DNA of 64,000 bases from Glycomyces sp. YM15 (lineage in GTDB: Bacteria > Actinomycetota > Actinomycetes > Mycobacteriales > Micromonosporaceae). The stretch is from the NCBI RefSeq assembly GCF_016918015.1, contig NZ_JAERMK010000013.1:90526-154525 (forward strand). Reading direction: 5' to 3'. The stretch's first letter is position 1; each line of letters begins with the position of its first letter. Below, piece after piece: positions 17,275 through 25,487 of this stretch. Position numbers and translations under genes: made by a program. The notes under the pieces are model-generated. The model ran no database searches. It was not told the DNA's origin and saw nothing but the letters and a program-made list of their open reading frames with translations.

Positions 17275-18489
17275 TCAGATGCTAGGTCCCTCCACCGACA
17301 CGAAATACCCCGCGTCGCGCAGGGCCGCAACGATTTCGGTCGCGTGTTCGGGTCCGCGGGTCTCGATCGAGAGGTCCACGGCGACTTCGCCGACGGACAG
17401 GCGCGGGTCGCTGCGCTGGTGGTAGACGTCGACGATGTTGCCGCCGTAGGCGCCGATGAGTTGCAGGATCGATGCCAGGGCGCCGGGCCGGTCGGGGCAG
17501 CGCAGGTTGGCGCGCATGAAGCGGCCGGAGGCGCCGAGGCCGTGTTCGATGAGCCGCATGAGCAGCAGCGGGTCGATGTTGCCGCCGGAGATGACGGCGA
17601 CGGTGGGCGGGTCGTAGTCGACCGAGTAGTTGAGGAGCGCGGCGTAGGCGGTGGCGCCGGCGGGTTCGACGACGAGTTTGTTGCGTTCGAGGAGGGAGAG
17701 GAGGGCGCGGCTGATGTCCTCTTCGGTGACGGTGACGATCTCGTCGACGAGGGTGGCGACGTGCGCGAAGGGGACGTCGCCGGGGCGGCCGACCTTGATG
17801 CCGTCGGCGATGGTGTGCATCTTGTCGAGGCGTATGGGTCGTCCGGCGGCGAGCGAGTGCGGATAGGCGGCGGCGCCTTCGGCTTGGACGCCGATGATGC
17901 GGATGTCGGGTTTGAGCTGCTTCGCGGCGGCGGCGATGCCGGCGATGAGCCCGCCGCCGCCGACCGAGGTGACGATGGTGCCGGTCTCGGGCAGTTGTTC
18001 GAGGATCTCGAGGGCGATGGTGCCCTGTCCGGCGACGATGTCGCGGTGGTCGAAGGGGTGGATGAGGGTCGCGCCGGTCTCGGCGGCGAAGCGGTGGGCC
18101 GCTTCGAGGGCGTCGTCGACGGTGTGCCCGCCGAGGATCACTTCGGCGCCGTAGCCCTTGGTGGCGGCCACTTTCGGGAGGGGCGCGGACTCGGGCATGA
18201 AGACGGTGCAGCGGATGCCGAGCGTGGAGGCGGCGAGGGCGACGCCTTGGGCGTGGTTGCCCGCGGAGGCGGCGACGACGCCGAGGGCGCGTTCGGCTTC
18301 GGTCAGGTGGGAGACGCGCATGTAGGCGCCGCGGATCTTGAAGGATCCGGCGCGCTGCAGGTTCTCGCATTTGAGGTGGACGCCGTCGAGGACGGGGTCG
18401 CGGGAGGGTTCGAGGGGGGTGCGTCGCACGATCCCGGCGAGTTCGGCCGCCGCGGCGCGGACGTCGTTGAGTGTCACGAGTTGCGTCAC
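17275..18489 (-). CDS. ilvA: threonine ammonia-lyase with ACT domain
   Basis: This PLP enzyme deaminates threonine to 2-oxobutanoate, the first step to isoleucine and a source of propionyl units. The PLP lysine lies in SFKIRGAY and the phosphate-binding glycine loop is TSVGGGGLIAGIA. Residues 330-404 form a single ACT-like domain, which in this family senses isoleucine or valine. The 404-residue length fits the short actinobacterial form rather than the two-ACT E. coli enzyme. The start is GTG 18489. It heads a likely ilvA-ung-small-protein transcript. Confidence 0.93.
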   Translation of the reverse strand: MTQLVTLNDVRAAAAELAGIVRRTPLEPSRDPVLDGVHLKCENLQRAGSFKIRGAYMRVSHLTEAERALGVVAASAGNHAQGVALAASTLGIRCTVFMPESAPLPKVAATKGYGAEVILGGHTVDDALEAAHRFAAETGATLIHPFDHRDIVAGQGTIALEILEQLPETGTIVTSVGGGGLIAGIAAAAKQLKPDIRIIGVQAEGAAAYPHSLAAGRPIRLDKMHTIADGIKVGRPGDVPFAHVATLVDEIVTVTEEDISRALLSLLERNKLVVEPAGATAYAALLNYSVDYDPPTVAVISGGNIDPLLLMRLIEHGLGASGRFMRANLRCPDRPGALASILQLIGAYGGNIVDVYHQRSDPRLSVGEVAVDLSIETRGPEHATEIVAALRDAGYFVSVEGPSI

Positions 18490-18843
18490 GCCTCGATCGT
18501 AGTGCCCCGGCGGGCGGACGCCCGGGACGCCGTTCGCGCGGGGTCCCGATGGTCCCGCGCAAAGGCCGGAAAGCGGTTACTGTAGACCGATATGCCGTCC
18601 TTGATCCCGCATGGGCGATCGGTCAATCCATTGAAACCGCAGGTGGCACCTAGTGTGAACCGACGTTCACTTCACGTCGCAGCGGGTGACCGCCGTTACC
18701 CTTCGAATTTGGAAGGCTTAAGCTACGAAGCGTCAATCCTTAACCAGGAAGAAGCCTGCGGGTCATGCTTCACTGACCGCCCGACCGTAAATCCCGGCAC
18801 ACCACTGAGCAATCCATCCCCTTAGAACCCCCTGGAGTCAACG
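18490..18843. promoter_or_regulatory. divergent control region, ilvA and sugar ATPase gene
   Basis: A 354-bp spacer. A TAGTGT hexamer at 18651-18656 may be the -10 of the sugar ATPase gene. It runs into an inverted repeat GTGAAC-CGAC-GTTCAC at 18655-18670, which is well placed for a repressor, possibly of the LacI or GntR type. A leader of about 170 nt follows. A 77-codon plus-strand frame over the leader has no coding character. No RNA gene is recognised. Confidence 0.4.
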
Positions 18844-20118
18844 GTGACTGCTGTCACGCTGAAGAACGTCTCGAAGGTGTTCCCCGGCGATACCCTGGCC
18901 GTGGACTCCTTGAGCATGGAAGTCAACCACGGCGAATTCCTCGTCCTGCTCGGCCCGTCCGGCTGCGGCAAGTCCACCGTGCTCCGCATGGTGGCCGGCC
19001 TCGAAACCCCCTCCGACGGCGAGATCCTCCTCGACGGCGAGTACGCGAACGACCTGCCGCCGCGAGACCGCAACGCGGCCATGATCTTCCAGACCTTCGC
19101 GCTCTACCCGCACATGTCCGTCGCGGACAACATCGGCTTCCCGCTCAAGCTCGGCAAGCAGAACGGCGCCCAGTCCGTGCCCGACGCGGTCGGCGACATG
19201 GCCAGCGCCCTCGGCATCTCGGACCTCAAGGACCGCAAGCCGAACCAACTCTCCGGCGGCCAGCAGCAGCGCGTCGCCATGGGCCGCGCGCTCGTGCGGC
19301 GCCCCAAACTGTTCCTCATGGACGAGCCGCTGTCGAACCTCGACGTGGGCCTGCGCGCCGAACTGCGCACCGAGATCTCCTCGCTGGTGCGCCGCCACGA
19401 CGCGACGACGCTCTACGTGACGCACGACCAGACCGAGGCGCTGACGATGGCCGACCGGGTCGCGGTGATGCGCAAGGGGATCCTGCAGGACGTGGGCACC
19501 CCGGACGAGGTGTACGAGCGCCCGGCGACGATGTACGTGGCCGCCTTCCTGGGCACGCCCCGCATGAACCTCCTCGAGGCGCGCGTCAACGTGTACCTCG
19601 ACCGCTATGTGGCCCTTGACTTCGGCGATCAGGAGCTGCGGCTCCCGTGGCACGACCTGCGCGGCCGGGCCGTGGCCCGCTACCACGGGGAGAACATCGT
19701 GGTCGGAATGCGGGCGGAGGCGCTCGCGCCGGTCGCGGACGGGCACCCGGGCCAGTCGATCGCGGGCCGTGTGCGCTTCTACGAGCACCACGGCCATGAG
19801 ACGCTCGTGTTCCTCGACATCGGCGCCACGGCGGTGGTGCCCGACGGTATCGGCGACAAGCCGGACCTGACGCGGGGCGGCTCGAAGCCGCGCCGCCGTC
19901 TCGGCGGGCTGTTCTCCGGGTTCGGTCAGGCCCAGGTCGAGCAGCACGAGGCCGACACGGGACCGATCCGCAAGCCCGCCGACCTGGTCTTCCGGCTCCC
20001 CCCGCACATCCCGGTCTCGGCCGGGCAGCCGATCACGGTGGCGGTGCACATGGACGCGCTGCACTACTTCGACAAGTACGGCAAGCGGATCGACGTCGGC
20101 TGGTCCGCGCGGGCGTAG
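18844..20118 (+). CDS. sugar ABC transporter ATPase, MsiK/UgpC type
   Basis: This CUT1-family ATPase powers oligosaccharide importers. It has Walker A GPSGCGKST, Q-loop FQTFALYPHMSV, signature LSGGQQQRVAMGRAL, Walker B LFLMDEPLSNLD and the switch His in VTHDQTE. The C-terminal third is the MalK-like regulatory TOBE region, longer than usual at 424 residues. It contains a Gly/Arg-rich insert near 340-370. No permease or binding protein is adjacent, so it probably serves several importers from a distance, as MsiK does in Streptomyces. The GTG at 18844 has GGAG about 6 nt upstream. A hairpin follows the stop. Confidence 0.9.
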   Translation: MTAVTLKNVSKVFPGDTLAVDSLSMEVNHGEFLVLLGPSGCGKSTVLRMVAGLETPSDGEILLDGEYANDLPPRDRNAAMIFQTFALYPHMSVADNIGFPLKLGKQNGAQSVPDAVGDMASALGISDLKDRKPNQLSGGQQQRVAMGRALVRRPKLFLMDEPLSNLDVGLRAELRTEISSLVRRHDATTLYVTHDQTEALTMADRVAVMRKGILQDVGTPDEVYERPATMYVAAFLGTPRMNLLEARVNVYLDRYVALDFGDQELRLPWHDLRGRAVARYHGENIVVGMRAEALAPVADGHPGQSIAGRVRFYEHHGHETLVFLDIGATAVVPDGIGDKPDLTRGGSKPRRRLGGLFSGFGQAQVEQHEADTGPIRKPADLVFRLPPHIPVSAGQPITVAVHMDALHYFDKYGKRIDVGWSARA

Positions 20119-20127
20119 GCGAACAGC

Positions 20128-20160
20128 ACGCCGCGGGCCCCGATTCGGGGCCCGCGGCGT
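20128..20160. terminator. 15-bp hairpin between sugar ATPase gene and greA
   Basis: Perfect 15-bp arms close on a 3-nt loop, 10 nt after the ATPase stop and 25 nt from the convergent greA stop. It should terminate both transcripts. Confidence 0.8.
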
Positions 20161-20184
20161 CGTCGATCGGTCGGCGGTCGGCCT

Positions 20185-20679
20185 TTAACCCAGGAACTTC
20201 TCGGCGTCGATGATCTTCACGGAGATCTGGGTGTCCCTCGGGGTCTTGTAGGCGACGGTGTCGCCGACCTTGTGGCCGAGGATGGCCGCGCCGAGCGCGG
20301 AGTCGGGGCTGTAGACCGTGAGGTCGGTGGTGGCCGCGATCTCGCGCGAGCCGAGGAGGAACTTCTCGGTGTCGTCGGGGTCGCCGTCGAAGGCGATGGT
20401 CACGACGGTCCCGATCTGGATCTCGTCGCTCTCCTTCGCCTCGCCCACCTTCGCGTTGCGCAGCAGGTCTTCGAGCTGGCGGATGCGGCCTTCCTGCTTG
20501 CCCTGCTCGTCGCGGGCCGCGTGGTAGCCGCCGTTCTCCTTGAGGTCGCCTTCTTCCCGGCGGGCGTTGATCTCGGCGGCCATGGCGGGACGGTTCGCGA
20601 TGAGCTCGTCCAGTTCGCTCTTGAGACGGTCGTAGGCCTCTTGGGTGAGCCAAGTGCCCTGGTTAGCGTCGGTAGCCAT
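20185..20679 (-). CDS. greA: transcription elongation factor GreA
   Basis: GreA enters the RNA polymerase secondary channel and triggers cleavage of backtracked RNA. The N-terminal coiled coil carries the acidic tip REEGDLKENGGYHAA, and the C-terminal FKBP-like domain ends with DSALGAAILGHKVGD. The protein has 164 residues from ATG 20679. An in-frame ATG 12 nt upstream has GGAGG only 2 nt away, whereas the chosen ATG has the same GGAGG 11 nt upstream and matches GreA N-termini. The order greA, DUF4307 gene and divergent mca matches mycobacteria and streptomycetes. Confidence 0.95.
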   Translation of the reverse strand: MATDANQGTWLTQEAYDRLKSELDELIANRPAMAAEINARREEGDLKENGGYHAARDEQGKQEGRIRQLEDLLRNAKVGEAKESDEIQIGTVVTIAFDGDPDDTEKFLLGSREIAATTDLTVYSPDSALGAAILGHKVGDTVAYKTPRDTQISVKIIDAEKFLG

Positions 20680-20773
20680 GTGATCCATATCCTCCGAATA
20701 GTGCGATCCGTACTGCGAGGTCCTGCCTCTGGGTGTAAGTCCTCGCGACCCGGGTCTACCCCGGATAGCGAAA

Positions 20774-20805
20774 GGCCCGCCGACCGAAACGCGGTGCGAC
20801 GGGCC
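20774..20805 (-). terminator. hairpin after the DUF4307 gene
   Basis: GGCCCG and CGGGCC arms with an inner imperfect stem lie 13 nt beyond the stop codon of the DUF4307 gene. The stem has one bulge, so efficiency is uncertain. Confidence 0.5.
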
Positions 20806-20817
20806 GAAAGTCAATAG

Positions 20818-21261
20818 TCAGTCCGTCTGCCAACACCTCAGGACTTCGCCGGTGTTGGGCACGCCCTCCACTGCGAGGGGGTACGACGTCACCACATGGG
20901 TGGCATCGTCCGCCGGGATCTCGACTTCGGCGTACCCGATCTCGGCGCCGGCGAGGTCGCGGGACCTGACGGCGCAGGTGGCGCCTTCACCGGCCGGCTT
21001 GTAGACCTCGAACTCGACGGTGACCTGGCCGGGGACGGAGTCGTCGAACCCGAGCAGCCGCTCGGAGACCTCGTTCTGGCCGTACAGTTCCGAGAGGCGC
21101 CAGGCGGCGACGAGCCCCGCCAGCACGACGCCGATCGTGAGGGCCGCGGTCACCGCCGGGCGGCGGCGCTTCGGTTCGCGGCGGCGACCGTAGCGACCAT
21201 CGGGAAAGGTCACGGTCGCCGTTCGCGGCACGCGCCCATCCGTGGTCTGCATCTCAGTCAT
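20818..21261 (-). CDS. DUF4307-type membrane protein
   Basis: A 147-residue protein with a basic cytoplasmic N-terminus, one membrane helix (about 38-58) and an extracytoplasmic domain of about 85 residues with two cysteines (in CAVRSRD and LRCWQTD) that could form a disulfide. This architecture and its position between greA and mca match the DUF4307 family of actinobacteria. Its function is unknown; a link to mycothiol or envelope stress is only suggested by the conserved neighbourhood. The ATG at 21261 has AAGGA about 10 nt upstream. The frame is open further upstream without support. Confidence 0.82.
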   Translation of the reverse strand: MTEMQTTDGRVPRTATVTFPDGRYGRRREPKRRRPAVTAALTIGVVLAGLVAAWRLSELYGQNEVSERLLGFDDSVPGQVTVEFEVYKPAGEGATCAVRSRDLAGAEIGYAEVEIPADDATHVVTSYPLAVEGVPNTGEVLRCWQTD

Positions 21262-21447
21262 TGCGTCGCTTTCCTTCGCGATCAGCGGTTCCACCGCTGG
21301 AGCCGCGGTTCTCTGCCGAACCGGGAAGTAATGATTATCGAGTATCGTTGCACAGAATGCCAGAGCCGACAACTACCGCAGTGCGCGCGTCGGTTCCAGT
21401 GCGCCGAGCCTTACCACTAGAAGCACCCGCCAGTGAGGTTGACCGAC

Positions 21448-22326
21448 GTGACGAACCAGAGCAAGCTGCGCCTCATGTGCGTGCACGCGCATCCCGACGA
21501 CGAGTCGAGCAAGGGCGCAGGCATGATGGCCCGCTACGTGCGCGAGGGCATCGAGGTCCTCGTGGTGACGTGCACGGGCGGCGAACGCGGCGACGTGCTC
21601 AATCCGAAGATGGACCGCCCCGAGGTGCAGGAGAACCTGCCGCGCATCCGCAACGAGGAGATGGCCCGCGCCCGCGAGATCCTGGGCGTCCAGCAGCACT
21701 GGCTGGGCTTCATCGACTCGGGCCTCCCCGAGGGCTGGCTCCCCAACTCCGGGGTCGACCTGCCCGAGGACGCCTTCTACCTGGTGCCCACCGAGGAGGC
21801 CGCCGCGCCGCTCGTGGAGATCATGCGCTCGTTCAAGCCGCACGTGGTCACCACCTACGACGAAGAGGGCGGCTACCCGCACCCGGACCACGTCAAGACC
21901 CACGAGATCTCCGTCGCGGCCTTCACCGCCGCGGGCGATCCGGACAGGTACCCGGACCGGGGCGAGCCGTGGCAGCCGCTCAAGCTCTACTACAACCACT
22001 CGTTCGGCAAGGCGCGCATCGAGGCCCTGCACTACGCGATGATCCAGGCCGGGCTCGAATCGCCCTACAAGGACTGGATGGACGCGGGCGACTGGACCCG
22101 CGACAAGAGCGAGCGGATCACGACGCGGGTCGAGTGCGCCGAGTACTTCGACATCCGCGACGAGGCCTTGAAGGCCCACGCGACCCAGGTCGACCCGGAC
22201 GGGTTCTGGTTCGCCGTGCCGCGCGAGCTCCAGCAGAAGGCCTGGCCCACCGAGGATTACGAACTCGTCGAGTCGCGCATCGAATCGCGGCTTCCCGAGG
22301 ACGACCTCTTCGCCGGACTCCGGTAA
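21448..22326 (+). CDS. mca: mycothiol S-conjugate amidase
   Basis: This zinc amidase cleaves mycothiol S-conjugates into a mercapturic acid and GlcN-Ins during detoxification. The zinc motif AHPDDE is near the N-terminus and a further His is in YPHPDHVKTHE, as in the LmbE/MshB/Mca family. The 292 residues and the neighbourhood with greA favour Mca over MshB. The GTG at 21448 has GAGG about 9 nt upstream; another in-frame GTG lies 15 nt earlier. It shows that this organism uses mycothiol as its main thiol. A strong hairpin follows. Confidence 0.92.
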   Translation: MTNQSKLRLMCVHAHPDDESSKGAGMMARYVREGIEVLVVTCTGGERGDVLNPKMDRPEVQENLPRIRNEEMARAREILGVQQHWLGFIDSGLPEGWLPNSGVDLPEDAFYLVPTEEAAAPLVEIMRSFKPHVVTTYDEEGGYPHPDHVKTHEISVAAFTAAGDPDRYPDRGEPWQPLKLYYNHSFGKARIEALHYAMIQAGLESPYKDWMDAGDWTRDKSERITTRVECAEYFDIRDEALKAHATQVDPDGFWFAVPRELQQKAWPTEDYELVESRIESRLPEDDLFAGLR

Positions 22327-22336
22327 CTCCACTTGA

Positions 22337-22367
22337 CAACGGCCCCAGGGAACTCCTGGGGCCGTTG
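22337..22367 (+). terminator. 13-bp hairpin after mca
   Basis: Perfect arms 22337-22349 and 22355-22367 with a 5-nt loop, 10 nt past the stop codon and followed by CTT. Confidence 0.8.
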
Positions 22368-22602
22368 CTTCCACTTCCGACCACTGCGGCACCGTCCGTT
22401 ACGGCCTCGTCGCCGAATCGCCGGGCCGCGCGCACCCTCAGTGAGGAAACAACTGTCGGGCTCCCGACACCACGGTGTATTTCCTCGGAAAGTGCGGGAA
22501 CCTTGCTGCAAGCGCGCCCCCGCGGGTTACCGTGCCGGGAGAACCGGGCGAACCCGAGTCTGGGACGTATTCGCGGAGGCGGCGCAGAACGGAGGTGGAC
22601 CC

Positions 22603-23187
22603 ATGGTCAGTCGCGAAACAACACCGGCGCGCACCAAGTCGTTCGTCGGCAGTCTCCTCGTCGCCACACCCACGCTGCAGGACCCCAACTTCGACCGCAC
22701 GGTCGTCATCGGCGTCGGGCACGAGTCCGACGGTGTGCTGGGCGTGGTCCTCAATCGGGCCACCGAGCGGAAGGTCGTCCACTACCTCGATCAGTGGGCG
22801 GAGCTGGCGGGGCATCCCGCCGTCCTCTTCGAGGGCGGCCCGGTGCAGCCTGACGCGGCGATCGGACTGGGCTGGCGGAAGGCCGACGCGCCCTTCAACG
22901 ACGCGTTCCGGCCGGTGCTCGGGCGTCTGGGCACGCTCGACCTGGCCCGGGACCCCGGCGAGGTCGCGCCGCTCCTGGAAGGGATGCGGGTCTTCACCGG
23001 CTACGCCGGCTGGGCGCCGGGCCAGCTCGAGGACGAGATCGACGCGGGCGCCTGGATGGTCTTCGACGCCCTCCCGGCGGACCCGTTCTCGACCAACCCC
23101 GAAGAGCTGTGGGGCATGGTGTGGAAACGTCAGGGCGGCCTGCTCTCGGCGGTGGCGCACTTCCCGGCCGACCCCGCGCTGAACTGA
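22603..23187 (+). CDS. YqgE/AlgH family protein (UPF0301)
   Basis: A 194-residue cytoplasmic protein of the YqgE/AlgH family. The diagnostic N-terminal phrases are GSLLVATPTLQDPNFDRTVV, GVLGVVLNRATE and FEGGPVQPDA; the middle has FTGYAGWAPGQLEDEI. The biochemical role of the family is unsettled; in Pseudomonas it was first linked to alginate regulation. The ATG at 22603 has GGAGGTGG 6 nt upstream. The frame is open 90 codons further upstream, which I reject. It appears to be a single-gene unit. Confidence 0.93.
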   Translation: MVSRETTPARTKSFVGSLLVATPTLQDPNFDRTVVIGVGHESDGVLGVVLNRATERKVVHYLDQWAELAGHPAVLFEGGPVQPDAAIGLGWRKADAPFNDAFRPVLGRLGTLDLARDPGEVAPLLEGMRVFTGYAGWAPGQLEDEIDAGAWMVFDALPADPFSTNPEELWGMVWKRQGGLLSAVAHFPADPALN

Positions 23188-23231
23188 GCCTGGCAGGTCA
23201 CGCGCCGAGGAGCAGTCACGGTCAGTCGAAT

Positions 23232-23771
23232 CTACGGCTCGCAGGCTTCGCCGAGGGCGCTTGCGGAGCCGTGACTCAAGCACCGGGCCGCAGTCACGGC
23301 GAACGCTTGCGGAGCCGTAAATAAAGCACCGGGCCGCCAGGCCATGAGGATCACGACCACGCCGTAGAAGACGAGGTTCAGCCCCGAGAGCGCCAACAGC
23401 CGCCCGCGATGCTGTTCCAGGAGTTCGCCGTCCATGGTGCCATGCGCGTCCTGGAGCTCCTTGCCGATGCGGGCGAGCACACCCGGGATCACGGCCGCGC
23501 CGTTGACCACCGCGACCACGTACAGCGTCGAGGCGATGATGACCCAAGGGTCGACGAACGAGTACCGCTCGCTCGTCGTCATCGTCAGCACCCCGAACAG
23601 CGCAGCCACCAGCGTCAGCGCGTTGAAGGCCATGCAGCGGCGTCCGGCGCGGTGCACCAGGTCCCCGTCCCGCTCGCGCAGCGCCCGCTCCCCCACCCAC
23701 GGCATCAGCATGGCCGGACCGACGAACACGACGGCCAACAGAACGTGCAGAACCGACAACAGAGTGTGCAT
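23232..23771 (-). CDS. integral membrane protein with repeat-derived C-terminus
   Basis: A 179-residue protein with four predicted membrane helices (about 5-25, 45-65, 72-95 and 128-146). It loosely resembles DUF2269-type membrane proteins, but I am not sure of the family. The last 35 residues (from about PQAFAV to GEACEP) are encoded by tandem 34-bp repeats and an intergenic REP-like hairpin, so the original gene probably ended earlier and the tail was gained by repeat insertion. It is a single gene with no clear partner. It shares no obvious function with the YqgE gene. Confidence 0.65.
   Translation of the reverse strand: MHTLLSVLHVLLAVVFVGPAMLMPWVGERALRERDGDLVHRAGRRCMAFNALTLVAALFGVLTMTTSERYSFVDPWVIIASTLYVVAVVNGAAVIPGVLARIGKELQDAHGTMDGELLEQHRGRLLALSGLNLVFYGVVVILMAWRPGALFTAPQAFAVTAARCLSHGSASALGEACEP
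23236..23337. repeat. REP-like hairpin plus tandem 34-bp repeat
   Basis: Copies at 23258-23291 and 23304-23337 share about 28 of 34 bases. The segment 23236-23272 folds as an imperfect hairpin (GGCTC...GGAGCC). The 20-mer GGCTCGCAGGCTTCGCCGAG at 23236 recurs with two changes at 34594 and partly at 26791, always beside the 3' end of a gene. Confidence 0.6.
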
Positions 23772-23826
23772 ATGGTGATCTTACGGACAAATCGCCCAGC
23801 ACGATCGGGAAACCTCAGGCAGTTGA

Positions 23827-23844
23827 CGCAACCGATTGGTTGCG
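23827..23844. promoter_or_regulatory. CGCAACC-GATT-GGTTGCG operator-like palindrome
   Basis: Two 7-bp arms around GATT lie directly before the broken SRPBCC-ArsR genes. ArsR-type regulators paired with SRPBCC proteins typically bind CAACCNNNNGGTTG-like sites, so this is probably the old autoregulatory operator, preserved while the genes decayed. Confidence 0.55.
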
Positions 23845-24025
23845 ATATGGCCCGAGCACGACCCGCGGCGCACCTACGTCGAGTTCACCCTCGAACCGGC
23901 GAGTGCGGGCACGCTGCTGCGCGTGGTCGAGACCGGATTCGCGCAACTGCCCGAGCACGTGCGTCGCGAGGCGTTCGAAGGCAACGTCGAAGGGTGGGCG
24001 AGCGAACCCGATGAACTCGTCGGAT
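23845..24025 (+). pseudogene. SRPBCC (AHSA1-type) protein, C-terminal remnant
   Basis: About 60 codons match only the C-terminal half of an AHSA1/SRPBCC ligand-binding protein (WPEHDPRRTYVEF, then VETGFAQLPEHVRREAF and EGNVEGW). The N-terminal half is missing; the operator palindrome abuts the remnant directly, so the deletion removed everything between promoter and mid-gene. At the far end the frame runs out of register into the ArsR remnant. It is not expected to make a folded protein. Confidence 0.7.
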
Positions 24026-24286
24026 TCCGGTGGTCCGGCCACCGTCACCGAACTCGCCGACCGGTTGCCGATCACGCGGCAGGCGATCGCCAAGCACCTG
24101 GCACTGCTCGCCGAGACGGGCCTGGTGGCGCCGGAACCGAGAGAAGGGCGTCGCGTGCGGTACCGGCTGCACTCCGCGCCCATGCAGGTGGCGCAGCAGT
24201 TCCTCGCCGCCATGGCACGGGACTGGGACCTGCGACTGCACAACCTGCAAGACCATCTGGACCGAACACCGGAGGACCCGTCATGA
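24011..24286 (+). pseudogene. ArsR-family regulator, N-terminally truncated
   Basis: The winged-helix core is intact from SGGPATVTELADRL through ITRQAIAKHLALL and EGRRVRYRL to the C-terminus. The usual first helix (an ALADPTRR-like segment) is missing. An ATG at 24011 could still give a 91-residue product, but it lacks part of the dimer and helix-turn-helix scaffold. Its stop TGA overlaps the ATG of the next remnant, showing that the three genes were once a coupled operon. Confidence 0.7.
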
Positions 24287-24390
24287 ACACGCGGTTCCGC
24301 GGCGGTCAGAACATCGCCATGAAACTCCCGAAGGCCCAGTTCGAGCAGACCGTCGCCTTCTACCGAGACGTCCTGGGCATGGACGCGCCG
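24283..24390 (+). pseudogene. VOC/glyoxalase-family protein, N-terminal remnant
   Basis: The first 35 codons (MNTRFRGGQNIAMKLP, then FEQTVAFYRDVLGMD) match the start of a vicinal-oxygen-chelate protein with a good ribosome site (GGAGG 8 nt upstream). The similarity then stops abruptly, about 30 bp before the ssrA terminator. The frame stays open into ssrA on the other strand, but that part has no homology. The break beside a tmRNA 3' end suggests loss during an integration or excision event. Confidence 0.65.
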
Positions 24391-24421
24391 GGACAGGCAC
24401 GCACAAGCGGTCACAGACGAA

Positions 24422-24449
24422 CACATGGGCCCCTCGCGGGGCCCATGTG
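24422..24449 (-). terminator. terminator of ssrA
   Basis: A 12-bp perfect stem with a TCGC loop begins 7 nt beyond the mature CCA end of the tmRNA. Confidence 0.85.
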
Positions 24450-24455
24450 GGCGTG

Positions 24456-24826
24456 TGGAGCTGCAGGGAATCGAACCCTGGTCCTCCGCTGCATCTGTGA
24501 GACTTCTCCGGGTGCAGTCCGCTGTGCCTTTTATCGAGCCCCACCGATCACGCGGACGAGACGGTGTGGCGGGCTCTAATCGCCGAGAATCTCGGCCTTC
24601 CGTCCCAGCGATCAAGACGTCGGCCCAGCATCCTTAAATGATGCCGCGAACCCAGAGCGGATGCGCCCCTGGAGCGGCAACTTCACAGTCGCTTAGGCAG
24701 CGAGAGCGAAGTCAGTGCGTTTTGCGTTGGCACTTATTGGTTTCCAACGTTGGTTTACGAGACGGCGTTGGCTTCCTCGACCCGCTTCCCTCACCTCAAC
24801 ATACGGAGTCGAAACCGATCAGCCCC
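24456..24826 (-). ncRNA. ssrA: transfer-messenger RNA (tmRNA)
   Basis: This 371-nt RNA rescues stalled ribosomes and tags their products. The 5' end reads GGGGCTGATCGGTTTCGACT and the 3' end has the T arm GGTTCGATTCCC and acceptor CAGCTCC with encoded CCA; 5' and 3' ends pair as an alanine-type acceptor. The tag frame on the minus strand (24731 to 24693) encodes A-N-A-K-R-T-D-F-A-L-A-A and a TAA stop, a typical actinobacterial tag ending in LAA for ClpXP. Its protein partner smpB lies 106 bp upstream. The 3' end is a common attachment site for integrases, and the flank holds decayed genes. Confidence 0.96.
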
Positions 24827-24932
24827 GAGATTGGTGAGTGAGTGTTTCACCCTGTTCAGTTGTCGGTATTCGGTCGTGCTGTGGAATTCTAACCCAGTCC
24901 AACGACGGGCGTCGAACCGATATTCCCCCGGC

Positions 24933-25442
24933 TCACTTCCCGCCGCGCTTGGCGGCGCGGCCCATGGCCTTCTCGATCTCGCGGTCGGACTCGCGCTTGG
25001 CGATGGCCTGGCGCTTGTCGTAGTTCTTGCGGCCCCGGGCCAGCCCGAGCTCCATTTTGGCGTAGCCGTTCAGGAAGTACACCGAGAGCGGGACCAGCGT
25101 CAGGCCGGGCTCGTCGAGCTTGTGCGCCAGCTTGGCGATCTCGCCGCGGTGCAGCAGGAGCTTGCGGATGCGCCGGGGCGGGTGGTTGGTCCACGTCCCG
25201 TAGTCGTACTCGGGGATGTGCAGGTTGTGGACGCGGGCCTCGCCGTTGTAGATCTCGGCGTACGCGTCGACGATGTTCCCCTTGCCCTGGCGCAGGGCCT
25301 TGACCTCGGTACCGGACAGGACCATCCCGGCCTCGTACGTGTCCAGGATCTCGTAGTCGTGCCGGGCCTTGCGGTTGGTGGTCACGACCGAGCGCTCGGG
25401 ACCCGAGTGCTTGACCTTCTCCTGCGTTTGCTTCTTGGACAC
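24933..25442 (-). CDS. smpB: SsrA-binding protein SmpB
   Basis: SmpB is the protein cofactor of tmRNA. It places tmRNA in the empty A site and senses the vacant mRNA channel. Conserved segments are [30 protein letters not shown] and HIPEYDYG, followed by LLLHRGEI; the basic C-terminal tail inserts into the mRNA path. The 169 residues include a slightly longer N-terminus than average. The GTG start at 25442 has no ribosome site but a strong promoter whose -10 ends 6 nt before it, so the mRNA is probably leaderless. It lies just upstream of ssrA. Confidence 0.96.
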   Translation of the reverse strand: MSKKQTQEKVKHSGPERSVVTTNRKARHDYEILDTYEAGMVLSGTEVKALRQGKGNIVDAYAEIYNGEARVHNLHIPEYDYGTWTNHPPRRIRKLLLHRGEIAKLAHKLDEPGLTLVPLSVYFLNGYAKMELGLARGRKNYDKRQAIAKRESDREIEKAMGRAAKRGGK

Positions 25443-25448
25443 CCAGCA

Positions 25449-25477
25449 AGCTTAACGATCGAACATGTGTCTGTCGA
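25449..25477 (-). promoter_or_regulatory. smpB promoter (leaderless)
   Basis: On the minus strand TCGACA (25472-25477) and TAAGCT (25449-25454) are spaced by exactly 17 bp, and the -10 ends 6 nt before the GTG at 25442. This is the clearest promoter in the window. Confidence 0.7.
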
Positions 25478-25487
25478 AAGCAATTCG

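Noticed and set aside
18592-18825. A 77-codon plus-strand frame upstream of the sugar ATPase gene
   Set aside because: No ribosome site, no homology and it covers the likely leader and operator.
24390-24456. An active integrative element at ssrA
   Set aside because: No integrase, excisionase or direct repeat of the tmRNA end is visible nearby; only decayed genes remain.
24638-24841. Short open frames across ssrA
   Set aside because: The region is fully explained by tmRNA structure and its tag frame on the other strand.
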